Shown here one piece after another: positions 45,191 to 57,100 of a stretch of DNA of 64,000 nt. Below the pieces are notes generated by a model. It was not told the origin of the DNA. It saw nothing but the letters and a program-made list of their open reading frames with translations, and did no database searches. Position numbers and translations under genes: made by a program. Origin of the DNA: Salvator merianae (taxonomy: Eukaryota; Chordata; Lepidosauria; Squamata; Teiidae). Location: positions 13,266,427 to 13,330,426 of the forward strand of contig QVOM02000090.1 of assembly GCA_003586115.2 (NCBI GenBank), given 5' to 3'. The first letter of the stretch is position 1, and each line of letters opens with the position of its first letter.

Positions 45191-48100
45191 CTGGTGAGGA
45201 AGAGGAAGGAAGAAAACGACGGGGGTCACCACGCAGGGACCCTGGCCGGGCGTTCAACAGCCTGATGGAGTTTCTTGGCTGCTTGCGTACCGCAGGTCCA
45301 GGACCCTACGTGCTGCTCTGCAGAAGAAATGGGCTCTGTGTTAACCCGACCAAGATGTGGGCCTTCAAGTTCCCCGGGACTCGTTGTTAGGCTAACAAGT
45401 AAAAGACTTCAGTGAGGGAGGAAATCTGTTTGTCTGGGGCTGGACTAAGTTTGGGGGGGGGGGGAGCAAGTTTTAAGAACCACGGAAGGCCCCCCTCTCT
45501 CAGAATTCTGGATCTAGGCAGGAGGTAGATCGGCTTGTGTTCCTCCTGCTTCCCGTTCCAAGGAAGGTGATATTCTAAAACAGACACCTTCACCCCTACA
45601 CAGGCCAAGAACCAAGACCGCCTCTCTCGGATTTTGGAGGCCAGAAAACCAACCCAGGAGGGCCCACAGCCCAATTGCTGAAAATAACCACGTGGAATCT
45701 TCTGCCAACGGCCCGGAAAGAAACGTTACCTGCTGAGCAACGGAAACCACTTGCTGAATATTGGCTACGGTTGCCTGCTGCGACACCACCTGCGGAATCT
45801 TTGCAACCTTAAGGAGAGAACACAGGGCGGAAAAACACACTGGAGTGCCGGGAAATGGTAGGAGCAATTCGCTCCAAGGGTATGAATTTTGCATTATTTG
45901 AGCCCATGACCGCCATGAATAAACTGACGGATCGACTGGAATCACTACGCTTGACTTCCCACCTCATGAAAAAGGGGAGCCGCTGAGGAATGCGTACCTG
46001 AATTTGGGTCTGGACCTGCTGGGTTCCAGCAGCTTTCTGGGCCTGAGAAATCGGCGTCGACAGGAACTGCGCTTTAATGGCTGGCTGCGCCGCATAGACT
46101 TTCTGCTGCTGCGACGTCTGCTGCTGAGCCTGGACAGTTACCTGCTGGGCGTTCATCTGGGAGGGCAAAGGGTCTCTTCAGTCAGTGAGGCTTAGCAGCC
46201 AGGAGCAGCACAACACGGCTGCAGAAATACTGGCTCCAGGGGAAGCTTGCGGAGCCTGAAGATCTTCACTTCAGGTAGCCAGTCTTAACTTTCTAAGGTA
46301 CTGCAAGGTACTGGGAGGTGAGGGGGCACGGGTGATTTGGCAAGTCTGTGCGCGAGTGTGAGCTGCACAGCGCTGCAGAGGGGGAAAGGGACCAGCGAGA
46401 GAGGCATACCTTCTGCTGAACAGCGGTTTGTCCTTGGGCGACCTGAGGCTGGATTGCCTTCTGCTGCTGTGCGGCCTGGTGATGCTGTTTCAGCTTCAGG
46501 AGGTGCTGGACGTTGAGAGGCTGCGCCACCACTGTCTGCCCTCCTGCGTGGGAGGCAGCAGATATAAAGAAATGCTTAACGACGCGCTGTCCTGAGAGTC
46601 AAAGGATGCACGCGCTTCTGCTCGGGCGTCCCTCGGTAACAAGACCCAATTAGCGTCCGCAGCCAAAGAGCGAAGACCTCGCTCTGATGCCCAGGAACGC
46701 TTTGCAGGCACGGGCCTCTGGAGTTCAGGAACAGATCTCTGGCGACCAGATCCTGCCTCTCAAGACTCCAAAGAAAGCTGGGGCATTGGTCTCCTTGGTG
46801 GCTACAAGCCCCAATACCACCAGACCTGCCTGTCAGAGACAGGGAGCGGAGATTTGATCCCTGTTTCCCAGCTCTGACGGAAGTCACTTGGACACTGGAT
46901 TCTGACCAAAAGCCAAGATCAGCGCATCCGTCCGTCCGGATGCCAGTGGGCCCCATTTCGGCCCAGAGTGAGTTTTTGAGCACCTCTCTTGGGGGAGAAA
47001 AGGGGTCCCCCAGGATCTCTCCCTCCCCCAACCCTCCTCCAAAAGACCCGGAAGTTCAGGGAAACGGCGGAAGTACCTGTTGCCTTCTGCGGCTGCCCGA
47101 TAGCAACGCTGATCCCGGCGACGGTGACCGGCAGCGTGGTCACTCCGGCGGACGACACCACAGCGGCCGGAACAGACACTACGGGCGGTTTGGCCAGGGC
47201 CACCTGGGCCGCTTGCGGGGCCTGGGCCTGGATCTGGCCTTGCGCTTGAAGCTGGGAAGCAGCAACACGAGTCTAAGCAGTAAGGAATTGGGATTATTGC
47301 AGAGGCACCAAGAGGGAGCTGCCCGGCTTTCTGGTCTGCGAGGGACTCAAGGTCGCCCACAGCAAGTGTGTTACATTTAAAGAAAGGGGGCAGGGAGGGA
47401 GGGAGGGGCCATTTTGCCCCAGAGCTCTTCTGGGGGGACCATGCCAACCCCCTACACGCGCACTCTGGGACTGAAAACAGATTCCCAAGAATATGCCTGC
47501 GGGTCTTGCCCGCTGTTATGTGCACAGACAGAAGTGGGCACAGAAGCAGGCTCAGAGACACAGGAAGGGGGAACACTCCTCAGCAGCCGGCCTCTGCGCT
47601 AGCCAAAGACGGAGACGAGGCAGGAGAAAGCCCGTGGCCTCACCCTGTCCAGGGAAGGCGAGGGGCAGTGGTGGGTGACCCAGAGACACAACAGGAGGAG
47701 GAGAAGGACGCTCTTGATGGGAGCAGAGGTTCACAGAGGCCGGCGCGCGTGACGAAGGCTATTTAGACTGTGGCTAGCGCCCCCACGGGCGCCAGAGCTG
47801 CAGCGAGGAAGACGCAGCTCCTCCTGACTGGGGCTTCAGAGAAGAGGACACCCAAGTCATGCCCTGTTTTGGAAGAGAAGGGGCTGCCCGGCCTGGAAGG
47901 GTGAAACCCCTGGACGCTCTGCGCACCACAGCCAAGGAAACGGCCCTTCTTTATTCCAGCTCTCCCACGCCTCAGACCGGGGTGCCCGACCGCGGCCATC
48001 CGGGTCTTCCTGGGAAGGGATCGCGGGGGCTGCAGCGGAGCGCCGCTGCCTGAGGCCACGATCGCCGGGACCCTCCCGGGGCAGACCCGAGGCTGACTTA

Positions 48101-51100
48101 CGAGGCGGGCGACCTGGAGGTTCGTGACGGTGGTGCCCGTGAGGACGGCCCCCGGCCTGGGGGCCGCCACGGCTGCAAGCTGCTGGGGCTGCTGCTGCTG
48201 CTGCTGCTGGACCTGCACCTGGCCGCTCTGCTGCTGCGCTCCAGGCTGGACCTGCTGCTGCCCGGCCTGCTGCTGCGGCAGCTGCAGCTTCTGCTTCTGC
48301 AGCTTGATCAGCTGCTCCTGCCGAAAGGAAGGCAGAGGAGCCTCCGGGTCAAGGAAACGGGACACGGTCAGCCGAACGGGGCCGGCCACCGGCCACGGAG
48401 GGGGCTTCCACTTCCTTCCCCCCACCCTGAGCGACTTCATCAAGGTCCTCCCACCGACGTCACGCATTCTGATCTGTCTTCCGTGCTTCGCAGACCGGAC
48501 TATCCCAGCGCCCCAGCGCTGAACGCCACGCTCTCCCAGGGCCGCCCACCCGCCAGGAACTGCCACCTTCCTCTCACCTGGGACAACTTTCCCGGAGCCT
48601 TGATCTGGGCAGGCGCCTGGGCTGGAGCTTGGGCCTGGAGCTGCGCCACCGGCACCTGGCCGGCCGCTTGGAGCTGCTGCTGCTGCCGCTGCTGGAGGAG
48701 CTGGAAGTGAGCCGGGGGCACCGTCTTGCCCGACAGCTGCACGCCCGCGGGCGCCGCTTTAGAGAACGGAGGAGGAGGAGAAAAGGATGGGCACGTTAAA
48801 ACCTTCTGAGCCAGCCTCAGGCTTCTCCTTACGAGGCCTAGAAACCTGAGAAAGGGCTGCAGCTCAGTAGCAAAGGTTTGCTTTTGGCAGGGGGCCCCAT
48901 CTCCCATAACTGAGTCTCCAGGCCGGACAGGGAGATGCTCTGGAGGGCCACAGCCCGGCTGTGAAAACACACGGATCTAGAGGGGCCGGGACTCGGATGT
49001 GCAATGACAGCGCTTCCAAAAGGCACACATTTTTAACTTAAATGCTAGAGTCTTTCTTGCGGCAACCCCAAGGAAAATCCCTCCTCTGGAGCTGCCGTTC
49101 CCCCTTTGGGCCATTTGTAAAACCAGACACACTAAACCGAGACAAGAGCGGCTAAACCCACCCGCCCGCCCGCCCTTCAGAGACTTCCTTTAATTTCTGA
49201 AACTGTTATTGATTTTCCCAGCCCTCCGTCTTTACCTGGCGTCACCTGAGTGACTAGCGACCGCGCCTGAGTCTGCACCGGCGTCAGGTTAGTGGTGACA
49301 ACCGCGGAGGCTGTCACGGAGGTCGCTGCTCGAACGCCCGGAGTAGACGCGATGGTCACTAGCTCCGCGGACGCCGTGGGGGTCGCGGCTGCTCTCTGCT
49401 GGGTGTGCACCACCTGGGCAGTCGCGTTCCCTCCCGAAGTCTGAAAAAACAACACGCAGAAATCTGGAAATGCCCACGGCTTGCCCTCATCCTCCTGGCT
49501 TGATGCAGTCTCCGAGGCGACCCGTGGTTTGTGCTCCCTGCAACTGTTAGCTCCCCTGTCTCGGCCGCAGGGATGAGGCAGGGAGGCTTAACCCTTTGCA
49601 GGCCAGCACCGCTGACCCCTTCGGAGAACCATGGTTTACAACAGCACGTGCACGAGAGATTTATCCTTTCTGCCTGCCTTTCTCTCCATCTCAACCTCAC
49701 ATGCCAAGCTAAATAAGCCGTAGGTCTTTGCCAGCAGAGCTTTTCTTTTTGTTGTCATCTCGACGGATAAGTCACACTAAATCCCAATTAACCTTCATTA
49801 GCCGCAACTGATACGGTATCTGAACTACACCATCATTTTAGATAAGCGTACTCTAAGAAACAGGCCTGGTGTTTCCCAGTGAAATTTCACACCTCTGGTA
49901 ACACTTTTCAAAACCTGCTAAACTTGTGAAGTGTTTAAGCAAGCAAACATGGAGATTTTTATTTTTTTTTTGCCTCTGACACGTATTATGGCGTATGATT
50001 TGCAGCATCCCTTTGATCCAGTAGAGGTGTTACATTTTCCCAGGACTGCATAATAATCGGACGTGGCTTTGGGCACGAGGCTACGCTGCGTTTCACCATT
50101 GAACGCGCAACTCTGTTCCCTTCTCTTCCGTGCCTCAGTTCTGTTGTCTGATTTCAATCAGGAGCTGAGGTTCGTTTTAACTGCACATCCAGCCAAGCGA
50201 AGCTCGGGGACTGCAGTTTGACGCTGGTGCATTTCGGTACACCAGACTAAACCCAGGCTGCCTCACTGCAGGGATACCGAAGTACTTTGCCATTCCTCAC
50301 TTCTGGGAAGAGGCTGGGGATCGAACCAATGACCCTCTGCTTCGCAGGCTGCTTGTACTACCACTGAGCTACAGCCCCCCTCTAGCTAGTTATAAGCCCT
50401 GTTACCAACAGTCACAGTAAGAAAACCGCACGCATCCTATTTCGGGCGGCTGCAGCTGAAGCCAGTCCCCTGAAATGATGCCCTGGGGAATGCCAATATA
50501 CTCACTGCTAGCGTTCCAGGTATCACTGGGGAGGCCAGGCGCTTGTTGATGGGTTGAAAGGTGGTTGCAGGAACTCCGGCCACTGTGTTGACAATAATGT
50601 TTCCACTCACTGTAGCTGAAAGCAAAGCTAAGGTCATTCCGGGATCCCGGCCGAAACGCATGCTGCAATTGCACCGAGCCCCGCGGCGCTTCGGTCCACG
50701 AGACGGCCATACCTGTCTGGATGCTCGTCCCAGTCCCTGAGGTTTTCATCGCACCAGCCTGCGCAAAACACAACGCGAGTTAAGACGTAAGGCGTCAATC
50801 CAGTTCGTAATGACTGCCTGGGCTCGTAGGCCCCAGTGAGCTCAAAATCCGAGCTTCAAGCTGCGGTTTAATAAACTGGCTTCTTCTGAATCCATAAACC
50901 CTCTTCTAGGCCTTGCATGCAACGGACTAACCTCCACCTGCCTGCCCAGGCACTTTCTTTATTGCCTGCTCCTGCCAGGTAGGACCAAGTGCCCCCCTGG
51001 CCAAACTGGCCGAGGCTTTTCTGTCCACTCAAGGTGGACGGCTGGCAAGCGCTGGGACAACAGCGGGAGTCCCACCTCTGCTCCCCCTCGGCAGTCGCCA

Positions 51101-54100
51101 GGCATGCAGGCAGCCAAGAACCGGCACACAGCGAGAATGCCCAGACGTTCTGAGCTCACAGGAACAACGTTCCCCTCGCCTGCCTGCCTGACTTCCATGG
51201 TGCTTCTCAGCCCAACCAGCCCCCCCGACCACGCTCCAAGAAGCCCAGAGGCTGTTTTCCGGTCCCGCACAGCTTGTCAGTCCTCCGTTTCTGACCCGCT
51301 CAGAGGATACAAGGCGAGCAGGAAGCCCACCAGAGCGCCTTACCAGGACTGCCGTGTTGGCCACCGTAGTCACCGCCGTCTGCACCATGGCCTGGGGCTG
51401 CTGGACCACCTGGGCCTGAGCCTGGGCCTGGGCCTGCGGCACTTGTTGCTGGCTGGCCGGAGTCTGCGGCTGCTGCGACGGCTGCTGCTGGGGTCCGGCC
51501 TGCTGCTGCGCCCGTTGCTGCTCCGCCAGGGCCTGGGGAACGGACAAAAGAAGAGGGCGCTGCTTTGGAGAACAAGCAGAGCCTGTTACAGTGCGAGATC
51601 ACCAGTGGGTACGGAAGACCCTACAAAGACGGCTTCCCCTTCGTCTCTTTCCCCCCCTTCTTTCGTTTTCAGGAGTAGCAAACACATAAACACGCACATT
51701 TAATATGGCTTGGATTCAGGCTGTGAGGCTGAGGAGGGAAGTCTGGGAGGGACCTTGGCTTGCTGCGCAATTTCCCCACTGTAAATAATCTGCACCACTT
51801 TCAACGCTTTGGAAGGAAGGCAGGATAGAAATGCCAGTCACTAAATCAATACCCCGCCTTCTGAGTGGAATACAATACCGGAGGAGTGTCAGAGAGAAAC
51901 AGAAGAGTAAAAAATGGACACTGTGCTCACATGCAGTTGGTATTTTCCTGCCTGGTCTCGGATCATGGGGGTAGAAAGAAGAAAGGCCGAAAGCCCACTA
52001 TGTGCTAAACTCTTACACAGAGCAGACCACAAAAGAAACAACTCTTACAGCAGGCGCTTTAGAACAAATCTCTGGGCAACAACCTCCAGTTCGTTAGGCA
52101 GCACAGGAATTGGAAGCTCTATTTATTTCTTAATGCAATTTCACACGAGCCTTTGCCGGAATGCCAGAGCAGTTAAAGAAACAGACAAAAGAGCTACAAA
52201 ATCACACTATCTTCACCTACCTTTTTCTCCTTGGCAATTCGCTCTGCTCGGAGAGAGGCGACTTGGATCGGAGGAAGCGGTTTATCATAATTGATGCCAC
52301 TAGAAATAAAGAAGAATAAACTTTGACTTGTTTAGTCGTTAGGCAGAGCCTCCTGATTTTGAAAGAAAAATGCATGTTTAAAACATTTTGCAGAAATTAA
52401 AGGAAGTCAAAACTGTATTTGCATCCTTCAGATGTGACTGATTAATTATATATGAATATGTATGCCCAAACCAGGTACGTCTTGGTTTGCTCAAATTTCA
52501 CTTTTTCTATATAAGCACGTTTTGAGAATCACAAGGGGTGACTCAGGTTTTTTTTTTTTTTTGCATCCTGAGTGGCCATGGTGCACTAGCAAAATAAACC
52601 GGCAGTATTGTTTTGATTTTCTTTTTGGTTGAGTCTGATTTCTTCTACAGTATGTGGAAAACATCTCTGGGCATTCCTTCTCAAATCATGGTAACTAAAG
52701 ACGAGTATTTTGTTCTTGTCCTCATACACACACACACACACTCCATTCTGCTTCCTACCTTTCGGCAAGCACTGAAGTATGTTTTGGATTCTTCTGGAAA
52801 GGATTCATACCAAGTCTGAAATCACAATCGAAAAAGGAGTTCATTTTACAATTTGCTGTGCCTTTACCAAACACACTTGTGTGCACATAAACACACAATG
52901 GCCATTCCTGAGGGTAGCAGCCTCAAGTATTCAATAAACTGGACATGGATATACATCTGGAGAAAATTATATTGTGGGTTTTACACTATGGTGGTCTGGT
53001 CTACTGAGCATCAAATCAGATGACTGCAAAGCCTCTGAGAACTACTTGGAGACACTGGGTGCAAAGTGCGATGCCTAATCGACTGAATGGATCCAGCTAG
53101 GAGGAATTTCTCTCACCGGTGGGAAGAAGATTTTCTGTCTGGGTGTAATGGCAGCATTGGTCTCCAGAGTTAAAAGCAAAACCAAGCAATGCTCTCTCAG
53201 CCAGGTGCTCACACAGGGGATTTGTGGCCTAAGGTATTTCAGAATGATGCAGCTGGCACTACGGTGTGCTTGATGGAGATTGCTATATAAAACACGTCCT
53301 TGAAGAAGAGTAAATTTAGAAAGGCAGCAGGCTTGAAATAAATCTCCTTCCCCCTTAAATCTTGGCTCAGAACAAGGGAAAGAATCAATCTGAGTTTTAA
53401 GGCCTTCACCAGAAGCCTTATCTCAAGGTCTGCTTTCAAAGACTACACGAGGTTGGGGTTATCAACTTCTGGAATTCCAGCTCCACGGAGATTCTTTTGG
53501 CACCTGTTTTTGGAACACTGTTCCACAGTAATTAAAGATTTTTGGCACTTTTGATGTTCAGCTTTCAAGCACCAAGATGTTTTACCTGCCCAGGATTTGT
53601 ATGGGTTTTTTTCCCCCCTTTTCCTTTCTTTCCTTCTTTTTTGTTTGCACGGAACTGAATACCTTTTGTATTGCATTGTACTTTTGTGATAGTAGTCACA
53701 AGTAGAACAGCACTTCTGTGAACTTACAGAGGTTTGATGGGAGGGCTTCTTTTCCCAGCGATCATTTTCATAATCTCAAAATGATTTGTGTAAAGCTGCG
53801 TGTGCGTTGCGCCCTCATCCTGGGCATAGAGTTGATTCGTTCGAAGCGGGCGACTGTTCTTCGTCTAAATGCAAACGATCACCAACATTTTATACAAACG
53901 AATCATTCACAGAGCAGCGCTTCTACCTGTAACCTACCTATGTGAAAGATCCAATATACTTAAGCAAATGCTAAGAGTAGGTCAAACGGAAAACTCTGCG
54001 TATGAGCTACTGGAGTTTTTAAAGGGCTTCTCATATCCCAATTCCTTATTTGCATGTCCCCTCCCCTGTTTTATTTTTTAGAGCTAAGTGCAGTACCTTT

Positions 54101-57100
54101 GGATATCTATTTGACGAACAGCAACATAACTACGTTTTAAACAATATCAGCATTTGCAAAGAGTGATTTAACAACATTAATTGAAAAGCCAACCATAAGT
54201 AGCATTAACACCAACGGAGAAGTAACGATTTCTTTCACAGTTAGTTCTAGAACTTGGAAGAGGAGGGGACTGCGTGTTAAGAGATGGGCAGAAGGAGAAG
54301 GGAACAATCATGATTTTCACACACTGCATCTGCATTAAGTCTGTGCACGGCTGATCCAAGTAGAAGAAATAAAGAGATTTTATGCACACTGCTCACAGTA
54401 TACTCAAATTTTCACATAAGTGAAAGAAAAAAAAGTAACTGAGAACTAGAAAAATGGGCCTGGGTAGGTTAGTATTTCTGAAACAGGTTTAAATCTAACA
54501 TAGCAACTACCTTCTTACTCCTATTCGGACCAATTCTGTGTTCACCCTGCCAACACACCCAAATCTTTCTACCAACTTCAAATTACCCTCTTTCTTCCTT
54601 CCCTCCCATCCATTCTCCCTATTTCATCTACTGCTTCATTTTCCCCTGCTCAGAAAAATCAGCTTGACTAGTTAAAGAATACTCCTTTTTAGATATTTAG
54701 GGGTCCAAGCCACTTCGGGCCTTATAATACTAGTTTCACAACACTTCACATAAACTTCCAATAGCCTAAAGATTTTCCAAGATCTATTTTGCTGGTCAGA
54801 AAACGTGGCTGTAATCTGTAGCAAAAACAAACAAAACACCACCCCTCTCTTTATCCTCGACATCCGACTCTGCCCTCTTAAGAGCAGGTCATTTTGTGGG
54901 AAGCTGGTTAAGACTCGTTATAACCACCACTACAACAATTACTGCACAATTATGTTTCTGCGGCTGTAAATTGGGGATGATACATTACCTGAAGGGGCGT
55001 TGCAGGGATTAATTCATTAAATGTCTGCAAAGCAATCAGATTTCAAAATGAAAAGTAAAAAAAGCCAATAACAAAACACTTTTTCAAAAAAAATTAAAAA
55101 AACACTAATTGTAATAGTCATGCGGAATGAGGTGGCATTTCTGGGAGGTGGACAAAACACTTTTTTCTTTAGGCATTCAGACTGGCTAAAGTGTAAGAAA
55201 CCACTTTTTAGATCACATCTTGGAACAAAGGTCGCCAGGCGGCACATTCTACTGCGTCAAGGCGGAGCAGATGCAAAGACTTGCAGCGGCCAATTCGGCA
55301 TTCAAATCAGGGCTCAGAGATTGATCTCCTAGTTCATCTTGTGTCCACCTCTGCTGATGCTTAGGATACCAGTCTGTCTGCATTGGAACAACAATTTATA
55401 AGTGCACACCTTATAAATGCTTTTTGTCTTCTTCTGAGGGTTCGCTTCATACATAAGCTGTAAAATAAGAAGCAAAGTTTGACTTTCTGCGATGGGTTTG
55501 GGGGTAGATTAGCGACATAAATAGAAAGTCTCAATGAGAGCCGGTGTGGTACAGTGGACAAACGGTGAGGCTTAAGGCCCAGGAGATCAGAGGTTAAATC
55601 CAGCGGCGACCCGTGACTTTAAGGGCCGGTGTTCGCGCCCCACGCGAAGCGTGCCACGGCTGTTTGCGAGGTGCTGCGTCAGTATGGAGGCCCCGCAAAC
55701 AGCCATGGCGCATCTTGCGTGGGGCCCGAACACCCGGGCTTAAAGCCACCGGCCGCCGCGGGTTAAATCCCTGACCAAGCAAAAAATAAAAAGGAGGGCT
55801 GCATGCTGGGAGGCCAAGCTACGGCATCGTCGTCTTACTCTCAACTTCCCAGAGGTAAGGTGGGCAAAAGGACGACCTAACTCACAGGGCTGCCATGAGG
55901 ACTGGAAAGCACCTTGTCATATAAAAAGGGGGGGGGAAAGGAAGTGCCACGTAAAATAATCAAAAAGGGGGACAGGGGAAAGAAAACATAAGGACTGCGT
56001 TGTCGAAGGACTGCGTTCCAAGGCCAGTTTTTACACTGCCGACAGCCCGAAGAGCTGTGCGAGGTTGCACCGGGTACCCACCTTCCCTTCCTCTCTGGGG
56101 ATGACGACGTTCTCGTAGCGGTTGCGGCACTGCTTCGGCGAGCGGTAGACCCGGCTGCAGGAATTCACCACGTCGCTCACCAGGTCCCAGTTGGGGGTGT
56201 GAGCCGGCGACACGACCGCGAGGTTCAGGGGGAGCTCCAGCAGCTGCTTGACGGCCTGCAAAACGGAACAGACGGAGGACCGTTGGCCGGAAACCAAAAG
56301 CACAAGGACGCTATTCTGAGCTGGTACCGGCCGAGGCTGGAGATGCTTCGCACAGCTCTAAAGAGAGCCCAGGGAGCAGCCTGGTGAGACGAAACTGATG
56401 AAGTTCACCATCGGTTGCAACAAAACTTACCTGTAACTCCAGGCATCGAGGAAGCTCCTACATCGCAGGGGATGGAGTGGATCATCACCCCCCCCTCCCG
56501 GCCCAATCTGGACCATCGAGGCACAAGCAGCCGTTCTGCCAGGCACACGCACACACACACACCCCGAACGCAGACACCCACCTGGAGGAGAGCCCAGTCC
56601 TCGCTGATGAGCCACTCGGGGTTGTCCTGGCCCATCTCCGTGGCCGGCTTCACCAGGGTGGGCAGCGGCTTGGCGAACTGCGTCTGCTGCTTCAGCAGCA
56701 GGTTCTTCTTCTGCTCCTTGCCCTCCCGCCGCATCTTCAGCATCCCCGGCGTGGCCCGGTCGAAGAGGGAGCGGGGCGGGATGACGGCGTCTCCGTGGCG
56801 CTGCTTCTTCTTCCGCCCTGCAGCTGGGGGGGGCGGGGGGGGAGAGAAACATCCCGGTCAGGGAGGTGCGTGGAAAGGAGATGCCAATGGCGGAGTGAGA
56901 GGTGCTTCAGGCCGCCTGGTCCAGGTGAAAGGGCAGGCGCCACGGCGGCAGGCCGGCAGCACCTTGCCAGCTGGCTCAAACAGGGGCCCTGGCAGCGCAA
57001 AAAGAGCCGGGCAGAGTTTTCTGGGGAAAGCAGCAACGCATGTTTTAAAAATCAGCATCCAGGTTTAACCATGGATTTGCGGCCTTTGCGCATGCGAGCT

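Noticed and set aside
47763..48566. 267-codon minus-strand open frame read as one protein
   Set aside because: It contains the real EP400 exon 48102-48317, but its ends are intron sequence read through; splice sites and homology define the exon.
50316..50380. tRNA-Ala gene
   Set aside because: The A and B boxes are tRNA-like, but the acceptor stem does not close and SINE body sequence follows; the same sequence recurs at 12240-12545.
56415..57068. 217-codon plus-strand open frame
   Set aside because: Antisense shadow of the EP400 exon at 56582-56823 extended into GC-rich intron.
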